DNA from: Deltaproteobacteria bacterium | GTDB taxonomy: Bacteria > Myxococcota_A > Polyangia > Haliangiales > Haliangiaceae | Direction of reading: 5' to 3' | Assembly: GCA_029565465.1 (NCBI GenBank) | Contig: JAKQOD010000101.1 | Span: 1 to 52,251, forward strand | DNA: 52,251 bases | Shown: in pieces, positions 35,101 to 43,344 of the stretch | How positions within the stretch are numbered: the first letter of the stretch is position 1 | Layout: every line of letters begins with the position of its first letter | Notes under the pieces: model-generated | What the model saw: only the letters and a program-made list of their open reading frames with translations | Told to the model about the DNA's origin: nothing | The model's database searches: none | Program-made: the position numbers and the translations under genes

Positions 35101-35106
35101 ATCGTA
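35101..35106 (-). promoter_or_regulatory. -10-like TANNNT 6 nt before ATG (35094)
   Basis: TACGAT on the minus strand, 6 nt before the start of the secreted protein; no Shine-Dalgarno. Confidence 0.5.
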
Positions 35107-35150
35107 GCAGCGCGCAGCCGCGCATGCTCAAACTATTCATCGCGCTTGCG

Positions 35151-35942
35151 CTATTTCGCCGCTCCGCGACGATACGCCAGCCAATACACGATAGCCACCA
35201 GCACCGTACCGCCAAGCAGGTTGCCTGCCGTCACCGCGGCGAGATTTTGCGCAGCTGCGCTCCACGAAATGGTGCCGAGGGTGGCGGCGTACGGCAAGAA
35301 GAACCAATTGGCGATCGAGTGTTCAAGGCCCATTGCGACAAAGGCTGTGATCGGAAAAATGATCGCAACGATCTTGTCGGTTACCGAGCGCCCGCCGAGG
35401 GTTAGCCAAACCGCGAGGCACACCAATGCGTTGCACAATACGCCGCGGGCAAAAGCTTCGCTTAGCGGCAGTGCCATTTTGCTGTTGGCCACCGCTAGTG
35501 CGGTTTTGCCAACGCCACCACCGCCGAGGCTTGCAACATTGGCCATGGCTACCAATGCTACCGTGCCCAAACATCCGACGACGTTGCCAACATACGCGAG
35601 CGCCCAATTGCGCAACACGGCGCGCGTACCGACGAGCCGGCTGGCCCATGCCATCGCGATCAAGTTGTTGCCAGTGAAAAGTTCAGCGCCGGCGACCACC
35701 ACTAGAATCAAACCTAGACTAAATGCCACGCCGCCCAATACGCGCGTTGGCCCAAAGCCCAACTCGGTATTGGTAATTGCGACGAGGTAAAACAAGCCGC
35801 TCATCGAGATGAACGCACCGGCTAGCACGGCCAGCGTCAACAACGTCACCGTCGGCATATTTGCCTTGGCAACGCCTAGCGTTTCAACGGCCTCGGCAAT
35901 TTCGCGCGGCCTGTGAGCGTCGTTGCCATCGCTTGGCGTCAT
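35151..35942 (-). CDS. formate/nitrite transporter family channel
   Basis: 263 aa from ATG 35942; a TTG at 35978 is less likely. Six hydrophobic spans. FNT signatures are visible: LFTGNNLIAMAW, then RNWALAYVGNVVGCLG, GVLCNALVCLAVWL, then GLEHSIANWFFLP with the central pore His of the family, and GNLLGGTVLVAIVYWL at the end. FNT pentamers pass formate, nitrite, hydrosulfide or similar monovalent anions across the inner membrane. No formate or nitrite enzymes are next to it, so the anion cannot be named. It lies between two secreted-protein genes on the same strand. Confidence 0.9.
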   Translation of the reverse strand: MTPSDGNDAHRPREIAEAVETLGVAKANMPTVTLLTLAVLAGAFISMSGLFYLVAITNTELGFGPTRVLGGVAFSLGLILVVVAGAELFTGNNLIAMAWASRLVGTRAVLRNWALAYVGNVVGCLGTVALVAMANVASLGGGGVGKTALAVANSKMALPLSEAFARGVLCNALVCLAVWLTLGGRSVTDKIVAIIFPITAFVAMGLEHSIANWFFLPYAATLGTISWSAAAQNLAAVTAGNLLGGTVLVAIVYWLAYRRGAAK

Positions 35943-35981
35943 CGGCACTAGTAACGCACGTCGGCGCCGGGCCGCCAAGTG

Positions 35982-37679
35982 CTACGGGCAATCGTGATAC
36001 GTAAACCGTGCAGTGCTATCTGCGGTGGTGACAAATGAGTCGGGCGACACGTTGAACACAGCAGTATCGCGCGTCTGACCGCAGCCGAACGTTGCGCGTG
36101 CGGCACTGGCGCCAAGAGTGTTGCCGTTGACGACGATGGGGTTTGCCGCAGTGCCCGCGCCTTCGGCGATCATTTGCATCTTGGCGCCAACCACGGTGTT
36201 GCCGGTGACCGTGCCACCCTCGATATTGGGCGATTGGTACCAGGCATGCGGGCCCAGCACGATACCGAAGTCACAAAGCTGGTTGCCGCAGCTGACGTTG
36301 TTGTTGCGCAGCAGCGTGCCTTGAAACTGGCCGGGCGTGCTGCTGTTGAAATTATCCAGCATCAGGCCGCCGAACGTACCTTGCACAGCATGCAGCACCA
36401 CGTTGTTTTCCAACAATGCGTTGGTTGCGCCGCCGCAGATAAAGTCGATGTCGCTGTTGTCGTAGAATTGATTGTTGCGCACCTGCGCACTGTTCGAGCG
36501 CAGCAGCGTCAAGCCGTCGGCCCACATGTAACTCGCGTTGTGGTCGCCGTTTTGATAGAACACATTGTCCTCGATAATGGCGTTGTCGCCGGTCCATTCC
36601 CAACCGGTGCCGCACAATGCACGTGCCGAGATGCCTCGGCGAAACGAACAATCGGCGCAGTTGTCGCTGTGGGCATTGAAGCCGGCGCCGGTGTTGGTAG
36701 CCGCGCAACTTGCCGCTGCGGTGCTGGCCAGCCGTACGTTGCGATTGCCGTCGATCACGATGCGATCAAGGTGCACGCCCGATGCCGCGCTCATAAACAC
36801 AAAACCGCGCGGCGTGACGAGATTGGCATCGGCGCGCAATACTGCGCACGGTGGGCTACCAAGTGCCCAACAATTCGGCGACGTCGCCGTCGAGCCAGCG
36901 GTGGTGACGGTAATCGGATTGGCAAACCGTAGGCCTTTGTCGACTCGATACACACCGCCGGGCAGCGCAAGCGTGCCACCGCTTGGCGTTGCGTCGATGC
37001 AACTTTGCAAGGCATCGCTTGCCGGCTGCGTGCCGCCGACGTCGGCGGTGACGCCTGGGCAGATTGTCGCTACTTGCGACGTCGCTTGTACATTGATCAC
37101 GTGCTGCGGCGATTCGGCTGGCAACCACGCCACGCCTTCGGTGACGAGCCCAAACCGCAACGTGTGCGCGCCTGTCAGCGGTGGTGCCCGCAAGGTCATC
37201 GCGATCGTTACCGTCGACGCGTTAGGCACATCGGCGGGAAAAGCTGCGCGCTTGATACCGAACGTGTCGTAATCGCGCGGTGCACTAAAGCCAAGCTTAG
37301 TGCCGGTGGCTGCGCTGGCGTCCACGCGCGCCACGGTTGCACCGGTGCAATTGCGGAACGTCACCGACATTGTGAATTGTTGATAAGGTGCGAGCGTCGT
37401 CGGTGGCGCGACTTCCGACACAAACGCCCACGGCGGTGCGCCTGCGACGCAGGCACCTGGTGTTACTGCTGGTGCGCAAACGTTACTTACGCACGCCAGC
37501 CCTGAATCACACATTTGGTTGGCGCAGCAAACCTCCGTGTCGCCGCCACACATACTGTTGCTGCCATCGGGCACAACGCTCGCGTCGATGTTGTTGTTCG
37601 ACTTCGATGGTTGGCAGGCTAGCAGCGTAAGCGAACCAACGATCGCTGCATAGATTCGGAACGCACCAGAAAAATCCAT
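35982..37679 (-). CDS. parallel beta-helix lipoprotein
   Basis: 565 aa. Signal ends SLTLLAC, a good lipobox, with an Asn/Asp tether. A small Cys-rich module follows (MCGGDTEVCCANQMCDSGLAC), then an Ig-like domain (about 85-200) and a right-handed beta-helix (about 215-540): NPITVTTAG, VHLDRIVIDGNRNV, NAIIEDNVFYQNGDH, AQVRNNQFYDNSDIDFICGG, ALLENNVVLHAVQG, TLLRNNNVSCGNQ. This is the pectate-lyase-like/NosD-like coil; members bind or cleave polysaccharide, but no catalytic residues can be assigned. TACATT lies 4 nt before the ATG, and the palindrome at 37803-37819 is 124 bp upstream. Confidence 0.85.
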   Translation of the reverse strand: MDFSGAFRIYAAIVGSLTLLACQPSKSNNNIDASVVPDGSNSMCGGDTEVCCANQMCDSGLACVSNVCAPAVTPGACVAGAPPWAFVSEVAPPTTLAPYQQFTMSVTFRNCTGATVARVDASAATGTKLGFSAPRDYDTFGIKRAAFPADVPNASTVTIAMTLRAPPLTGAHTLRFGLVTEGVAWLPAESPQHVINVQATSQVATICPGVTADVGGTQPASDALQSCIDATPSGGTLALPGGVYRVDKGLRFANPITVTTAGSTATSPNCWALGSPPCAVLRADANLVTPRGFVFMSAASGVHLDRIVIDGNRNVRLASTAAASCAATNTGAGFNAHSDNCADCSFRRGISARALCGTGWEWTGDNAIIEDNVFYQNGDHNASYMWADGLTLLRSNSAQVRNNQFYDNSDIDFICGGATNALLENNVVLHAVQGTFGGLMLDNFNSSTPGQFQGTLLRNNNVSCGNQLCDFGIVLGPHAWYQSPNIEGGTVTGNTVVGAKMQMIAEGAGTAANPIVVNGNTLGASAARATFGCGQTRDTAVFNVSPDSFVTTADSTARFTYHDCP

Positions 37680-37802
37680 GCCGCAATGTAACGCTTCGGT
37701 CCATGCTTGTCTGGGTGGCTATCTGCGCTTTGAGCAGAGGTCGTGCTCCAAGGCGTCACATGGCATCCGATTAATTCGCAGGCGCGTCGGTTTTGCTAAC
37801 GA

Positions 37803-37819
37803 TGTCCGGACATCGGACG
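37803..37819. promoter_or_regulatory. palindrome copy B: TGTCCG-N5-CGGACG
   Basis: Spacer GACAT. In the 154-bp gap between the beta-helix gene (start 37679) and the end of the next lipoprotein gene, 124-140 bp upstream of the beta-helix ATG. Confidence 0.55.
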
Positions 37820-37833
37820 CTTGACGCCTGCAA

Positions 37834-38604
37834 CTAACGCGTCGCTGCTTGCTGCAATGGCTGATAGCTGCCGTCGAGGCCAGTTACGGTCCGTCGAAGT
37901 TGGGCCACCAAGTCACCCTTGCGCACGGTCAGATCGAGTAAGCCACTTGCGTTGGTCTGCCATTGGCCCAAGGAGTTCATTTGGCCCGGAACGTTGGCGA
38001 CAATCTCCACGTCCGTCGTGCTGCTGTGGAGCACTTGTGTGCCTGCCATGATCGAAAACGTCAGCCAGACGGGACTACGCATGATGGGGCTGTCGCATGG
38101 AACGCGGTTGCTAGGGCTGCCCGATGCACAACCAATCTCAATGCGATCGGCAGCGGCGATGTTGATCGTTCGCGACGACACGGTTGATCCGTAGGGGCCG
38201 TTCACGGTTAGCTTGATAGGAAAATCGCCAGCGTGTGGAAAGCGCACACGGGTGCCGTGTAGCGTCACCGCGGGTTCGAACCAAACTGCATGCACTGGTA
38301 AGGTTTGACCGTTAACTTCGCAAGCTGCGTCCGGACACTCAATCTTCAACATGTAACCTTGGGGCAGGCATTCGTAGCGCCACAAGTCGCGGCACTCACC
38401 ATGATACGAAGTTAGAATGACTAGCTCACTGCCAGGTTCGTGGGTGGTTGAACAATCAACGCACGATAGAAACGGTTTGGGCGGCGAAGTGACGGTTTCG
38501 ACGTAGGCTTCGGACGTCGAGGTTTCGGAATCGCCAGGGTCTGCAACGCAGCCAGCGGCGACAACTGCGGTTACCAACGCAACGTGAGCAATCTGCGATT
38601 TCAT
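37834..38604 (-). CDS. lipoprotein, unknown function
   Basis: 256 aa from ATG 38604, where the signal MKSQIAHVALVTAVVAAGC begins; the frame open to 38697 lacks a better start. The tether (VADPGDSETSTSEAYVETV) is Ser/Thr/Asp-rich. Beta-rich body with Cys pairs (LSCVDCSTTHEP, GECRDLWRYECLPQG, IECPDAACEVNG) and an Ig-like stretch (VRFPHAGDFPIKLTVNGPYG). No family recognised. Probably outer-membrane anchored. Confidence 0.65.
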   Translation of the reverse strand: MKSQIAHVALVTAVVAAGCVADPGDSETSTSEAYVETVTSPPKPFLSCVDCSTTHEPGSELVILTSYHGECRDLWRYECLPQGYMLKIECPDAACEVNGQTLPVHAVWFEPAVTLHGTRVRFPHAGDFPIKLTVNGPYGSTVSSRTINIAAADRIEIGCASGSPSNRVPCDSPIMRSPVWLTFSIMAGTQVLHSSTTDVEIVANVPGQMNSLGQWQTNASGLLDLTVRKGDLVAQLRRTVTGLDGSYQPLQQAATR

Positions 38605-38880
38605 GGGGTTGGCTAAAGCAAAGGTCGGACCAATAACGCATGAGCTTTGGCGATGGCGTAAGTTGCTAATAATATTGGAAATATGTAATGCGTCCAACCG
38701 CCCATGGGTAAGGATTAACCTTGGAGTGTCAGGTTGTTACCCAACCCACACTGGATGCACAACGCAGCATCGGCTGGCGGCGCCACCGGCCAGCTAGTAC
38801 CCGTGTTCGGCGCTGACAATGTTGCAATCTGGTGAGAACGAGTCGGTGCTTGGCTGACGCGTTTATGATGCTCGTTAATT

Positions 38881-38897
38881 TGTCCGGGAAACGGACG
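38881..38897. promoter_or_regulatory. palindrome copy C: TGTCCG-N5-CGGACG
   Basis: Spacer GGAAA; 143-159 bp upstream of the poly-G protease gene. Confidence 0.6.
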
Positions 38898-38932
38898 AGG
38901 TCTGGGTGTCAGAATATCAGACGAATGCAATA

Positions 38933-38949
38933 TGTCCGAAAAGCGGACA
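38933..38949. promoter_or_regulatory. palindrome copy D: TGTCCG-N5-CGGACA
   Basis: Spacer AAAAG; a fully symmetric copy 91-107 bp upstream of the poly-G protease gene and 52 bp from copy C. Confidence 0.65.
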
Positions 38950-39039
38950 GTTCTTATTTTTATTCGGTATTCCTCTTAGGCTGCGCAATACTTCAGAGAG
39001 TAATTGACATTTGAAAGTTGCTAGGTCAGCATCTGCTCA

Positions 39040-41328
39040 ATGAAGAAAATGGGTGTGTGGTTAGTTGCAGCCAGCTTGATCGCCGGTTGCGGAGATGAAC
39101 TATCGTCGCAAGAAGTTTCGGGGGGGGGGGGGCGAACGCCAAAACCTCTGACGCAACAACAAGCGACCGAGCGTGCGCATAAAGCGTTGCGGGCGAACGA
39201 GCTCACAAGCAACGTCACAGGCGTGATAGCTCGGCCCGCGCTTGGCGTGGGACAAAACGTGGTTGAAGTTGTCTTGACCGCGAATAACCAAACGGACGCG
39301 TTTATCGTCGACGAAGATGGTAACCGTGAGCCTACCGAAGTGTTCTGGGCTAAGGAGCGCGCTGCGCAGTTGGCGCGCTTCGGCAAGCTGTCACCGGAGC
39401 TGTTTGCGTTCAAGCAAACGTTGCCGGCCGAACAATTGGTGGACGTCATGATCAGCATCAACGCTGATTTGAGTCAGCCGCAATTGCCATCGGTGAACGG
39501 AAACGAGCAAGTGCCATTGGAACGGTACGAAGCGTGGACCATTGCGAATGTTGCAGCGCAGCGCGGCAAGGTGATTGCAGCGAAACGTCGGATGCGCGGA
39601 TTTTTGGCCAGCAAAAGCGTCGAGGTCGTTGCGGATCCAGACGAGCTTCCATTTATGCATGTTCGAATGCCTGCGGGGTTGCTGGATGCCCCTGAGTCAA
39701 ACGGCGAAGACGTGATCGGAATTGAAAAGTCTGAAAAATTCATTCCGCGCCTACAGGGTGACGTGGCGGGTATGGGCTCAATGAAACACAGCGCGTTGGT
39801 TGGCGGCGTTTGCGGTACGGCGCCATGCGACGGTGGCGGACTAACGGTAGGCGTGTGGGAATGGGACGATAGTTCCCAGACGCATACTCCGAAAATCGTT
39901 GGTGCAGTCTCCTCAAACAATACGCACATCTACCGCGGTAGTGGCGCCATCGTTCACCAGCTTCCACCGACTACTTGTACAACACAGGCTGATTGCAATT
40001 TCTTTGGTGCCCAATCGCCGCATTGGTGCGGCCCTCTAGTCACTGGTGGGTCAAAAGTGTGCATCATGGGCCATACTTCTTGGGTGGCGGGCGCTGTCGG
40101 GAGCTTCTTGGCTGCGCCGTATGCTTACAACTCGCTTATTACAGGTGGGGCTGATGCTTCGCCAAACGTACCAGCGGGAACATCATTTGGATCCGCTGGC
40201 GCGTGGAACACGAAACTGCGAATTGCCAATGATCGGCAAATGAACGTAGCCGCTCAGATGCAATTCATGGTGGCACCCGCAAGCGGAACACCAGCTACAT
40301 ATGTGAATCGAAGTATGTCTGGCTTGCCAAGCGCGGCAAACTGGCTTGGTCGGTACTACAACACTTTTGTTACGGCCGCATCCGGGAATGATGGCAATGG
40401 TGCACCTGCTCTGTGTACGGAGTTGGCGAACGGTCTTTGCGTTGGTATGTACGACTACAAAACCTGGAATGATCTTTCTACCCATGTCGTAAATAGCAAC
40501 AGTAGTGCTGGTAATTTGAACGGCCTGGAACGACCTCACTTGCTTGGTCCAGGATCGCACATTGGAACTGGGAGCGGCCTTCACGTCCCCAACCCGGCTG
40601 TCGCACCTGGAAGTTCAGGCATGATGCACAGCTATGTTGATACTCTTGGGAATAGTCAGCAGGTTACTGGTACCAGCTTTGCCGCGCCCTCCGTACTTGC
40701 TGTTGCCATTGAGGCCCACCAATACGAAGGCTTCTTCAGCGCTTTGGCGTATCCAGTGGTTAATAAAGCTGTGCTGCTGGCCGCCACACAAGATGCCAAT
40801 AATGATGGGACTGTCGGAAAGGGTAATTCGTGGTCGGCGCAGCCCAGCGATGCCGTCGACGGCGCGGGCCAAATCAACATGTTGAGGCTCAAGACAATCT
40901 TAGACAACAACCAATATACGTATCAAGACCTAACAGATACCAGCTTCACCTCGTGTGGCACAAACTGTCGCCAGAAGTTATTGGCAACAGTTGCTGCTCC
41001 AACTTATTACGTGCCTCGCGTCGCGCTTACTTATCAAAAATGTATGGCGAATAGCGGTAGCATCCCCGTGCTGCAAAACGACTTGGACTTGGTTGTCACG
41101 TCATCCGGCAGTCAGTTCACTTGCAGCACGTTTTTTACTTCGAATACAACCAACAGCGAAACGGAGATGCTTGAATTTGGTACATGTCCTCAAGCCCGTA
41201 CATACTCCATCTATGTACGGATCAAAAATGGTGCAACACTTCAACCATGTTCTGTATCTGACTCAAAGGAACGTGTAGCTGTTGCGTGGAACCTTATCTA
41301 CAAGGGCGTTTCGTTCGTGCAGCCATGA
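39040..41328 (+). CDS. subtilisin-like (S8) serine protease lipoprotein with poly-G tract
   Basis: 762 aa. Signal ends SLIAGC (Cys17, good lipobox). A G13 run at 39120-39132 encodes Gly28-31 in the tether, so a length change would truncate the protein at once. A long pro-region (about 32-255) precedes the catalytic domain. Probable triad: Asp276 or 277 (VGVWEWDD), His345 (GHTSWVAG, replacing the usual HGTxVAG) and Ser546 (GTSFAAPS), with oxyanion Asn450 (ASGNDG). The C-terminal about 130 residues are a Cys-rich beta domain. Expected location is the outer-membrane surface. By eye the coding sequence is more AT-rich than its neighbours, so it may have been acquired. Its stop overlaps the next ATG by 4 bp. 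Confidence 0.85.
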   Translation: MKKMGVWLVAASLIAGCGDELSSQEVSGGGGRTPKPLTQQQATERAHKALRANELTSNVTGVIARPALGVGQNVVEVVLTANNQTDAFIVDEDGNREPTEVFWAKERAAQLARFGKLSPELFAFKQTLPAEQLVDVMISINADLSQPQLPSVNGNEQVPLERYEAWTIANVAAQRGKVIAAKRRMRGFLASKSVEVVADPDELPFMHVRMPAGLLDAPESNGEDVIGIEKSEKFIPRLQGDVAGMGSMKHSALVGGVCGTAPCDGGGLTVGVWEWDDSSQTHTPKIVGAVSSNNTHIYRGSGAIVHQLPPTTCTTQADCNFFGAQSPHWCGPLVTGGSKVCIMGHTSWVAGAVGSFLAAPYAYNSLITGGADASPNVPAGTSFGSAGAWNTKLRIANDRQMNVAAQMQFMVAPASGTPATYVNRSMSGLPSAANWLGRYYNTFVTAASGNDGNGAPALCTELANGLCVGMYDYKTWNDLSTHVVNSNSSAGNLNGLERPHLLGPGSHIGTGSGLHVPNPAVAPGSSGMMHSYVDTLGNSQQVTGTSFAAPSVLAVAIEAHQYEGFFSALAYPVVNKAVLLAATQDANNDGTVGKGNSWSAQPSDAVDGAGQINMLRLKTILDNNQYTYQDLTDTSFTSCGTNCRQKLLATVAAPTYYVPRVALTYQKCMANSGSIPVLQNDLDLVVTSSGSQFTCSTFFTSNTTNSETEMLEFGTCPQARTYSIYVRIKNGATLQPCSVSDSKERVAVAWNLIYKGVSFVQP
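39120..39132 (+). repeat. G13 homopolymer inside the protease gene
   Basis: Thirteen consecutive G, frame-sensitive, 11 codons after the lipid-anchored Cys. The longest G homopolymer I found in the window. Confidence 0.9.
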
Positions 41329-42068
41329 AGATAGTTGTTTGCTCTATTCTAGCCCTGGCGTTCGGGTGTTCGTCGCCCGCGGAAGGTTTTACTAGATGTC
41401 CGTCAACTGACGGCACGTATGGCGAGTTGACCTGCAGTCCGGCAACCTCTTTCGCTAGCAGAGCATCAACTACGCTGTTGATAGAAGAAGGCGAGTTTCA
41501 TAAGTACTATGACTTGTTTTTGCGAGCTGTGGCGACCGAACCGTTACTCGGGCAAACTAGGGTGCGGTTACCCTATGGTTTGTATGGCCGAATGCGAACG
41601 CGCAACGAATCAATTGGTCAAGCGTGGGCCAAGGGAAGCTTTCGAACAGCAGTGGCCGATTTTAATGAACTTGTCTCCACACTGAAAATCGAACCATACG
41701 TTGAAACGTTCGAAATGCAGCTCGAAGGAAACGTCCAATATTTCACGATCTATCCTGAGCTATCTGCGGCAACGCGGATGTATTCTAACAAGTTAGTCGG
41801 CGAAGCGTTCGAAGCAGTAGGCGTATTTTTGCAACGTGACGAAGGCAACGCATTTCCCGGTGATAGTACGTGGACGTGGATCGCGGATGACCAAGCCACC
41901 ATTGACGCGGCCACGTTGGTTGGTAACTGCTTTGACGGCAACGGTTGCGGAACGCACTATTTTCAAGTCGATGTCTCCCTGTTGAGTGTCACGGTGCGTG
42001 ACAAGGGCGGCTTTGTGCCGCTCAACGGCTTGCAGCTAGCGCCTGGCACAATTCCGCTGCCAAACTGA
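41325..42068 (+). CDS. lipoprotein coupled to the protease gene
   Basis: 247 aa. ATG 41325 overlaps the protease stop as ATGA, so it is translated by coupling. Signal MKIVVCSILALAFGC (lipobox AFG-C). The mature chain starts SSPAEGFTRCPSTDGTYGELTC and continues with mixed alpha/beta sequence (LLIEEGEFHKYYDLFLRAV, YVETFEMQLEGNVQYFTIYPE, GNCFDGNGCGTHYFQVDVSLLSV). No family recognised. As a partner of a surface subtilase it could be an inhibitor, chaperone or substrate-binding subunit; this is inference from coupling alone. Confidence 0.7.
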   Translation: MKIVVCSILALAFGCSSPAEGFTRCPSTDGTYGELTCSPATSFASRASTTLLIEEGEFHKYYDLFLRAVATEPLLGQTRVRLPYGLYGRMRTRNESIGQAWAKGSFRTAVADFNELVSTLKIEPYVETFEMQLEGNVQYFTIYPELSAATRMYSNKLVGEAFEAVGVFLQRDEGNAFPGDSTWTWIADDQATIDAATLVGNCFDGNGCGTHYFQVDVSLLSVTVRDKGGFVPLNGLQLAPGTIPLPN

Positions 42069-42197
42069 GGCACGTGCAGTCGGTGCAGCTTGGCTTGCTC
42101 GAAGAGATCGATGTGATGCCATACATGTCGACGCTTGGTGCGCGTTCGCCCCACGGGCGCGCGGGTGGTGGCCTTGCGCCGCCGTCGCAAATTGGAC

Positions 42198-43202
42198 CTA
42201 AGCGTTCGCTACCCACGCGTTAACGTTCGCCCATTGCGCGAACAACCATTGCGCAAGATCGCCGCCAGCTGCGGTGCCCGACGGTGCTGGCACGCGACGC
42301 ATGCGGATGCGCAATGTCGCATGCACGAGGCCGCCGCGGAAAAATTCGCCGAAGCTGCGCGCGCCTTCGAAACCTTGATGTTCAAGAAACAAAACATCGA
42401 CGGTTGGCAGCGCTTCGAGCAACGCCATCGGTCCGCCAAGCTTGGGTGGCAAGACGTGGGTGAACTTGCTTGCGAGCTCGTACAATCCATCATTGCGCTC
42501 ACGCAGTTTTTCCAGGGCGCGCACGCGCTGTGACTCGGAAAAGCGCGTGCCTTCGGGATAGATCAACACACCGTCGCGTGCACTCAAAACTTGCGCCAGA
42601 TTGCGCACGGCTGCGATCTCCGCATCACTGCGCGAGCCCGAGCGATCAGCGAAAACATTGGGCAAACGCCGACCAACGATATCGAGGCATGGATCCCACA
42701 GTAGTTCGCGCTTAAGCACGTAGCGCAGCCGAGGCCCGTTGACCGTCGCAACCAACGCGCCGGCGATCACCGTATCTGCCGTCGAAGCGTGGCGCATCAT
42801 GACTAACACTGGGCCTTCGCCAGGCTCACCGGTTTGTTCAACTTTGATCGAAAAGATGCGAACAGCGCCGCGGAAAATCGACCCAGTAAACCAACGCTGC
42901 AACGCAAAGTTGGTTTCTTCGAACTCGCCCGCTGCTCGCTTCGACACAACTGCTCGCAACCACACCCACAGCGATGCAACGATGCCGATCGTTTCACACG
43001 ACAAGTACAACAAGAAGAACAGCAATGCGCGCGTGCGTGGCAAGCGCTTGAGATCAACCAGATCCGAAACCAGCGCCAAAATTAGCAGCACTGGCGACGC
43101 TGCCCATCCAATGCAAAACGTCGTCATAATCAGCGGAACCGAAATCGCGCGCCGGCTCCACACCGCGAATGTGGTTTCGCCGCGCAGTCGCAGGGCCTTC
43201 AT
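42198..43202 (-). CDS. 1-acylglycerol-3-phosphate O-acyltransferase-type enzyme (PlsC-like)
   Basis: 334 aa. Catalytic HX4D motif at His138-Asp143 (RHASTAD), and the EGTR substrate motif at 217-220 (LIYPEGTRFSES). Two hydrophobic spans in the first 85 residues (about 22-47 and 58-82) anchor it in the inner membrane. It transfers an acyl chain to lysophosphatidate or another lysophospholipid during phospholipid synthesis. Some 50-80 residues longer than the core family because of the N-terminal membrane part; the N-terminus extends beyond the usual PlsC start. No lipid-gene neighbours. Confidence 0.85.
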   Translation of the reverse strand: MKALRLRGETTFAVWSRRAISVPLIMTTFCIGWAASPVLLILALVSDLVDLKRLPRTRALLFFLLYLSCETIGIVASLWVWLRAVVSKRAAGEFEETNFALQRWFTGSIFRGAVRIFSIKVEQTGEPGEGPVLVMMRHASTADTVIAGALVATVNGPRLRYVLKRELLWDPCLDIVGRRLPNVFADRSGSRSDAEIAAVRNLAQVLSARDGVLIYPEGTRFSESQRVRALEKLRERNDGLYELASKFTHVLPPKLGGPMALLEALPTVDVLFLEHQGFEGARSFGEFFRGGLVHATLRIRMRRVPAPSGTAAGGDLAQWLFAQWANVNAWVANA

Positions 43203-43344
43203 GACCGACCTACCATGGCGTATTCATAGCACTTGTTTCGCTGCCGGAAAGGCACCGGCGCCTAGGTGGTATTCGTCGCTGAAATTGCCAAAGTTTCGTT
43301 CAACCTAGCCGTTTCAGGTCGCATCGGGTTGTATACCTGGCCGC

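Larger units (their letters stand above)
38605..39039. other. 435-bp divergent control region with two palindromes
   Basis: No gene. It is visibly more AT-rich than its surroundings near 38660-38690 (TAATAATATTGG) and contains two copies of TGTCCG-N5-CGGAC[AG] (38881-38897, 38933-38949) whose left ends are 52 bp apart, about five helical turns. A perfect -35-like TTGACA at 39004-39009 is followed after 17 nt by CAGCAT (39027-39032) and 7 nt later by the protease ATG. Confidence 0.6.

Noticed and set aside
36174..36932. 252-aa open frame antisense to the beta-helix gene
   Set aside because: Residue content is His/Val/Arg-rich shadow; the beta-helix repeats are clear on the minus strand.
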